Shown here: positions 6,629 through 9,203 of the stretch, piece by piece
How positions within the stretch are numbered: position 1 is the stretch's first letter
How the letters are laid out: each line of letters begins with the position of its first letter
Source: Gammaproteobacteria bacterium
GTDB lineage: Bacteria; Pseudomonadota; Gammaproteobacteria; Steroidobacterales; Woeseiaceae
DNA length: 9,203 nucleotides
Assembly (NCBI GenBank): GCA_029881015.1
Contig: JAOUNK010000115.1
Coordinates: 1-9,203, forward strand
Direction of reading: 5' to 3'
Notes under the pieces: generated by a model
Seen by the model: the letters and a program-made list of their open reading frames with translations, nothing else
Told to the model about the DNA's origin: nothing
The model's database searches: none
Translations under genes and position numbers: made by a program

Positions 6629-6641
6629 TTGAACATTTCAA
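6629..6641. promoter_or_regulatory. Inverted repeat TTGAA-CAT-TTCAA in the lysR/azoR intergenic region
   Basis: This is a perfect 5-bp-arm palindrome of 13 bp in the AT-richer part of the divergent gap. Its outer bases also satisfy a T-N11-A layout. It may be a second regulator contact site between the two promoters, on the azoR side. It is short enough that chance is possible. Confidence 0.4.
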
Positions 6642-6665
6642 GATAAATACTGCTGAAAGGACAAG

Positions 6666-6688
6666 ATTGTTCTAAAATACGCAACAAT
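6666..6688. promoter_or_regulatory. Candidate LysR operator ATTGTT-N11-AACAAT
   Basis: The arms ATTGTT (6666-6671) and AACAAT (6683-6688) are perfect inverted repeats 11 bp apart, contain the T-N11-A core of LysR-type binding sites, and end immediately before the lysR ATG at 6689. A TAAAAT -10-like box (6673-6678) lies between the arms. Binding here should repress the regulator's own gene and could position it to activate azoR on the other strand. Confidence 0.65.
6673..6678 (+). promoter_or_regulatory. Possible -10 box (TAAAAT) for the lysR gene
   Basis: TAAAAT matches the -10 consensus at 5 of 6 positions and lies 10 nt before ATG 6689. The start has no Shine-Dalgarno, so the transcript may be leaderless or nearly so. 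No convincing -35 is seen at the right distance. Confidence 0.35.
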
Positions 6689-7624
6689 ATGGACAAATTT
6701 GAGGATTTGCAGGCCTTCGTGGCCGTGGTCGAGGCGGGCAGCTTCACGGCCGCCGCCGATCGCCTGGGCACCGCGAAGTCGGCCGTCAGCCGCCGCATTT
6801 CGGCTCTCGAGGAGCGCCTGGGCGTGCAGCTCTTGCGCCGCACGACGCGCGTCCTGAATCTCACCGGCACCGGGCAGAACTTCTACGAGCACAGCGCCCG
6901 CATTCTCGCGGACCTCGACGAAGCCGAGGCCGCCGTGCAGCAGGAGCACGGTGAGTTGCGCGGCACGTTGCGCGTTGCCTTGCCGCTGTCCTTCGGTGTG
7001 CGCCACATGTGCAAGCCGATCGCGGCGTTCGGCAAGCTCCACCCGAACCTGAAATTCGATCTCGACCTGAACGACCGGCACATCGATCTCGTCGAGGAGG
7101 GCATGGACGTCGCGATACGTATCGCCCACCTCAAAGACTCCTCGCTCATCGCCCGCAAGCTGTTCGACGCGAAGACAGTGCTGGCCGCATCACCGCACTA
7201 CCTGAAAGCACACGGCACGCCGGAGACGCCGGACGAGCTACATGACCATGACTGCCTGGTCTACTCGAACCTCGCGGAACCGGATCGCTGGACCTGGGAA
7301 GACGCAAAGGGCAAGAAACACGTGGTCGAAGTAAAGCCTGCGCTGCGCGCGTCGAGCGGAGACTTCCTGACCAATGCCGCCGCGCATGGACTGGGTATCG
7401 TCATCCAGCCGACCTTCCTCGCATCCGAGGCTATTCGGCGCGGCAACCTGGTGCCAATCCTGACCGGCTACAACTGGCCAAGGACGCCGGCCTACGCGGT
7501 GTATCCCCCGACCCGGCACCTGTCGTATCGAGTGCGCGCCTTCATCGACTACCTCGTCGAGCGTTTTTCCGGCACGCCCCAGTGGGATCGCGACTGCGAA
7601 GAGCTCAGCGCCAGGCAAACCTGA
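6689..7624 (+). CDS. LysR-family transcriptional regulator (CrgA/AaeR-like subgroup)
   Basis: The 311-residue protein has the classic LysR layout. A winged helix-turn-helix occupies about residues 5-62 (FVAVVEAGSFTAAADRLGTAKSAVSRRISALEERLGVQLLRRTTR), and a linker helix about 65-90. A substrate-binding domain runs from GTLRVALPLSFG (92-103) to about 295, containing the DVAIRIAHLKDSSLIARKL and GLGIVIQPTFLASEAI segments typical of this subgroup. The divergent azoR-pirin unit is its likely target, because such regulators commonly control the neighbouring gene in response to an aromatic or quinone-like inducer; the inducer here is inferred only. The ATG at 6689 has no ribosome site and is preceded directly by the ATTGTT-N11-AACAAT repeat, which suggests autoregulation. 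The last 76 bp overlap, tail to tail, the membrane-protein gene on the other strand. The last ten residues (DCEELSARQT) lie beyond the usual family end. Confidence 0.96.
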   Translation: MDKFEDLQAFVAVVEAGSFTAAADRLGTAKSAVSRRISALEERLGVQLLRRTTRVLNLTGTGQNFYEHSARILADLDEAEAAVQQEHGELRGTLRVALPLSFGVRHMCKPIAAFGKLHPNLKFDLDLNDRHIDLVEEGMDVAIRIAHLKDSSLIARKLFDAKTVLAASPHYLKAHGTPETPDELHDHDCLVYSNLAEPDRWTWEDAKGKKHVVEVKPALRASSGDFLTNAAAHGLGIVIQPTFLASEAIRRGNLVPILTGYNWPRTPAYAVYPPTRHLSYRVRAFIDYLVERFSGTPQWDRDCEELSARQT

Positions 7625-8235
7625 GCGGCGTAGTAGAGCGGCAAACCGACGATATACGTCGGGTACTGGGTCTGTACGAGACGCAACGCGGCCACAGACA
7701 GGTCCGACAGGAAGAACATGACCGCGCCAGCGACGATCAACAGCGAGCCCCCGCGACCCCGGGTGCCCACCGCCAGGATCAGCATCACGCTGATGGCAGC
7801 TATATAGGCTTTCACCGGGATAATCAGCCCGGACGGTGTATAGGGTTCCAGCCACACGAAGACGCCAATCGCGATCGCCGTTACCGGAACGGCGGTGAAC
7901 ACTACCCAGCGGCGCCCGTAACCGTGCCGGACAAAGGCGGCGATGTAGGCGACATGCGCCAGCAGGAATGCGACCAGGCCGGCAAGAAACGCGGGTTCCG
8001 ACCGCCCGATAAGAAGCATATCGCCACACCACGACAATGCGAGCCCGCCAAGGATCAGGCGGCCGTAGGCCGTTGTAAGGGCGCCCGAACGAACGGCCAG
8101 CGCGATGAATCCCGACGATGCGAAGAACTTCGCAACCGCTGCCGGCGCATACAAGCCGCCATTCAACAGCGCAACCAATGCGATACAGGCAACGCCAGTG
8201 AGACCAATGAGCAGGCGAGCGGGTATCATCGTCAT
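7549..8235 (-). CDS. YhhN/TMEM86-family membrane protein, putative lysoplasmalogenase
   Basis: This is a 228-residue polytopic inner-membrane protein with about eight hydrophobic segments (about 8-28, 38-50, 59-76, 83-103, 110-130, 140-156, 163-181, 196-212). The family pattern is visible: AKFFASSGFIAL (35-46), SWCGDMLL with Asp72, AHVAYIAAF with His94, and GAVMFFLSDLSVA with Asp178 near the end. The two aspartates are the conserved acidic residues of this family. Animal TMEM86 members hydrolyse the vinyl-ether bond of lysoplasmalogens; the bacterial substrate is mostly unproven, so the function is tentative. The family usually ends soon after the last helix. Here about 16 further polar residues (SQSRSHWGVPEKRSTR) are read antisense through the 3' end of lysR. 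The start at 8235 has a weak ribosome site; ATG 8229 is an alternative. It is divergent from the SDR gene. Confidence 0.85.
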   Translation of the reverse strand: MTMIPARLLIGLTGVACIALVALLNGGLYAPAAVAKFFASSGFIALAVRSGALTTAYGRLILGGLALSWCGDMLLIGRSEPAFLAGLVAFLLAHVAYIAAFVRHGYGRRWVVFTAVPVTAIAIGVFVWLEPYTPSGLIIPVKAYIAAISVMLILAVGTRGRGGSLLIVAGAVMFFLSDLSVAALRLVQTQYPTYIVGLPLYYAAQVCLALSSSQSRSHWGVPEKRSTR

Positions 8236-8294
8236 GGAAGTTTACAGGGATTTTTTCGTCGCCGACCCTGTCTCACAAGCTACGAACCCAAGAG

Positions 8295-8301
8295 TAAGGA
8301 G
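8295..8301 (+). promoter_or_regulatory. Shine-Dalgarno TAAGGAG for the SDR gene
   Basis: This near-consensus site lies 10 nt before TTG 8312 and 4 nt before an in-frame CTG at 8306. It is the only good ribosome site near the start of the SDR and argues against ATG 8234, which has none. Confidence 0.65.
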
Positions 8302-8311
8302 CGCACTGGCT

Positions 8312-9203
8312 TTGCAAGTTGGAATAGTTGGCGGTACTGGTTTTGTCGGCGGTTACCTGGTCGACGCCCTGTTGAGGCACGGGCACGGTGTCAGCGTACT
8401 TGTCCGTCCGGGCAGTGAGCAGAAGGTGCGGCAGCCGGACAAGGTGCGGATTGTGGCCGGAGACATCGACTCCCCGGACTCACTGGCAGCGGTGCTGGCG
8501 GGTTGCGACGCGGCTATCTACAACGTCGGCCTGTTGCGCGAGTTTCCGCGCCGCGGCATTACGTTCGAGAAAGCGCAGTACCAGGGGGTCGTCGATACGG
8601 TGGCCGCCGCAAAGGTAGCCGGTGTCCGGCGACTGCTGCTGATGAGTGCGATCGGGGTAAAAGACCCGGGTACAAAGTACCAGTCGACCAAGTACCGGGC
8701 CGAACAGCATGCCCTGGCCAGCGGGCTCGATGTGACCGTGCTGCGGCCGTCCGTTATTTTCGGCGATCCGTGCGGCACGATGGAGTTCGTGACTCAGTTG
8801 CATAACGACATGGTCGACGTGCCGGTACCGGCAGTTGCGTTCCCCGGCGTCCGCCTGTCGCCGGTCAGCGTCATCGATGTCGCCGACGCGTTCTGCGCCG
8901 CACTCGTTACGCCCGCTACCGTGGGCAAGACTATAGAGCTCGCCGGTCCCGAGACGCTGGAATGGAGGAAAATCATCGAGCGCATCGCCGCGGCGGTCGG
9001 CAGGAACAAGTGGCTACTGCCGATGCCGCTCTGGGTCATGCGTGTGGGCGCCACCCTGTTCGACTGGCTGCCGTTCTACCCGGTCACGCGTGACCAGTTG
9101 ACGATGCTCCAGGAAGGCAATACAGGCACGGCCGAGGCGCTCGAAGCACTCATCGGCCGCGAGGCGCAGGCGCTTTCTTCGAGCTCACTGCATTACCTGA
9201 AGT
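8312..9203 (+). CDS. NAD(P)-binding atypical SDR, complex I NDUFA9-like family (3' end outside window)
   Basis: An open frame of 297 codons runs off the window edge. It begins LQVGIVGGTGFVGGYLV, with the Rossmann glycine motif GGTGFVG at 7-13. VLVRPGSEQKVR (29-40) follows the second strand, then AGDIDSPDSL (49-58), AIYNVGLL (68-75), LLLMSAIGVKDPGTKYQSTKYRAE (108-131) with a YxxxK pair Tyr123/Lys127, and TVLRPSVIFGDP (142-153). This layout fits NDUFA9-like NAD(P)-binding proteins, which are related to epimerases but often have uncertain activity. The C-terminal half ends with a helix and FDWLPFYPVTRDQLTML (250-266), where relatives usually end within some 30-50 more residues, so little is missing. 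TTG 8312 is chosen for the AAGGAG upstream and because it places the glycine motif at the usual distance from the start. CTG 8306 and ATG 8234 are in-frame alternatives. Confidence 0.88.
   Translation, partial: MQVGIVGGTGFVGGYLVDALLRHGHGVSVLVRPGSEQKVRQPDKVRIVAGDIDSPDSLAAVLAGCDAAIYNVGLLREFPRRGITFEKAQYQGVVDTVAAAKVAGVRRLLLMSAIGVKDPGTKYQSTKYRAEQHALASGLDVTVLRPSVIFGDPCGTMEFVTQLHNDMVDVPVPAVAFPGVRLSPVSVIDVADAFCAALVTPATVGKTIELAGPETLEWRKIIERIAAAVGRNKWLLPMPLWVMRVGATLFDWLPFYPVTRDQLTMLQEGNTGTAEALEALIGREAQALSSSSLHYLK

Noticed and set aside
6579..6641. N-terminal extension of AzoR back to 6641
   Set aside because: GGAG before 6578 and the family length support the shorter protein; the extension covers the control region.
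7238..8032. Minus-strand 264-codon frame across lysR and the YhhN gene
   Set aside because: It overlaps two well-supported genes in another frame and has Arg/Gly/Pro-rich low-complexity content without motifs.
7582..8418. Plus-strand 278-codon frame opposite the YhhN-family gene
   Set aside because: It is antisense to a clear polytopic membrane protein; its very polar, Arg/Gln-rich sequence is the mirror of hydrophobic codons.
1..9203. Search for defence systems, CRISPR, toxin-antitoxin pairs, insertion sequences, tRNA or integrase
   Set aside because: No array-like repeats, no transposase or integrase motifs and no RNA gene were seen; the genes are ordinary envelope and metabolic types.

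Overview
The window looks like chromosomal DNA of a GC-rich Gram-negative bacterium, most likely a gammaproteobacterium. The reasons are the high G+C with GC-rich third codon positions, strong Shine-Dalgarno sites, Sec and lipoprotein signal peptides typical of a two-membrane cell, and an AzoR / pirin / LysR set of proteobacterial type. The taxonomic placement is inference. There are no rRNA, tRNA, CRISPR, phage or insertion-sequence signals. Coding density is high, and no gene-free stretch exceeds about 110 bp.

Left part (1-3343). The window opens inside a minus-strand gene whose signal peptide and N-terminal domain look like a secreted M64-type (IgA-peptidase family) metallopeptidase. Divergent from it is a drastically shortened MFS transporter reading frame (about 204-683) that keeps only the first and last membrane segments. 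It is probably a decayed gene. A plus-strand run follows: an unrecognised small membrane protein (728-1144) with a curious in-frame amber stop just upstream, a small coiled-coil lipoprotein (1255-1581), a secreted alpha/beta hydrolase (1590-2351), and a lipoprotein with a methyltransferase-like fold (2456-3343). Most of these products are exported.

Centre (3347-6688, minus strand). A lipoprotein nuclease of the ExeM/NucH type (3347-5215) converges on the methyltransferase-like gene with a 3-bp gap. Upstream of it on the same strand are a pirin-family bicupin (5239-5937) and an AzoR-type FMN-dependent NADH:quinone/azo oxidoreductase (5955-6578). All three are closely spaced and may be one transcription unit.

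Right part (6689-9203). A LysR-type regulator is divergent from azoR. The 110-bp gap between them holds a perfect ATTGTT-N11-AACAAT inverted repeat ending one base before the regulator's ATG, which is a good candidate LysR operator. This supports a locally regulated quinone/aromatic-stress module (LysR, AzoR, pirin). The LysR gene overlaps tail-to-tail with a YhhN/TMEM86-family membrane protein (putative lysoplasmalogenase). The last gene, running off the end, is a NAD(P)-binding atypical SDR of the NDUFA9-like group.

I found no clear evidence for a new multi-gene system. The most unusual items are the doubly collapsed MFS frame, the in-frame amber leader, the operator overlapping a near-leaderless LysR start, and the methyltransferase fold placed outside the cytoplasm.
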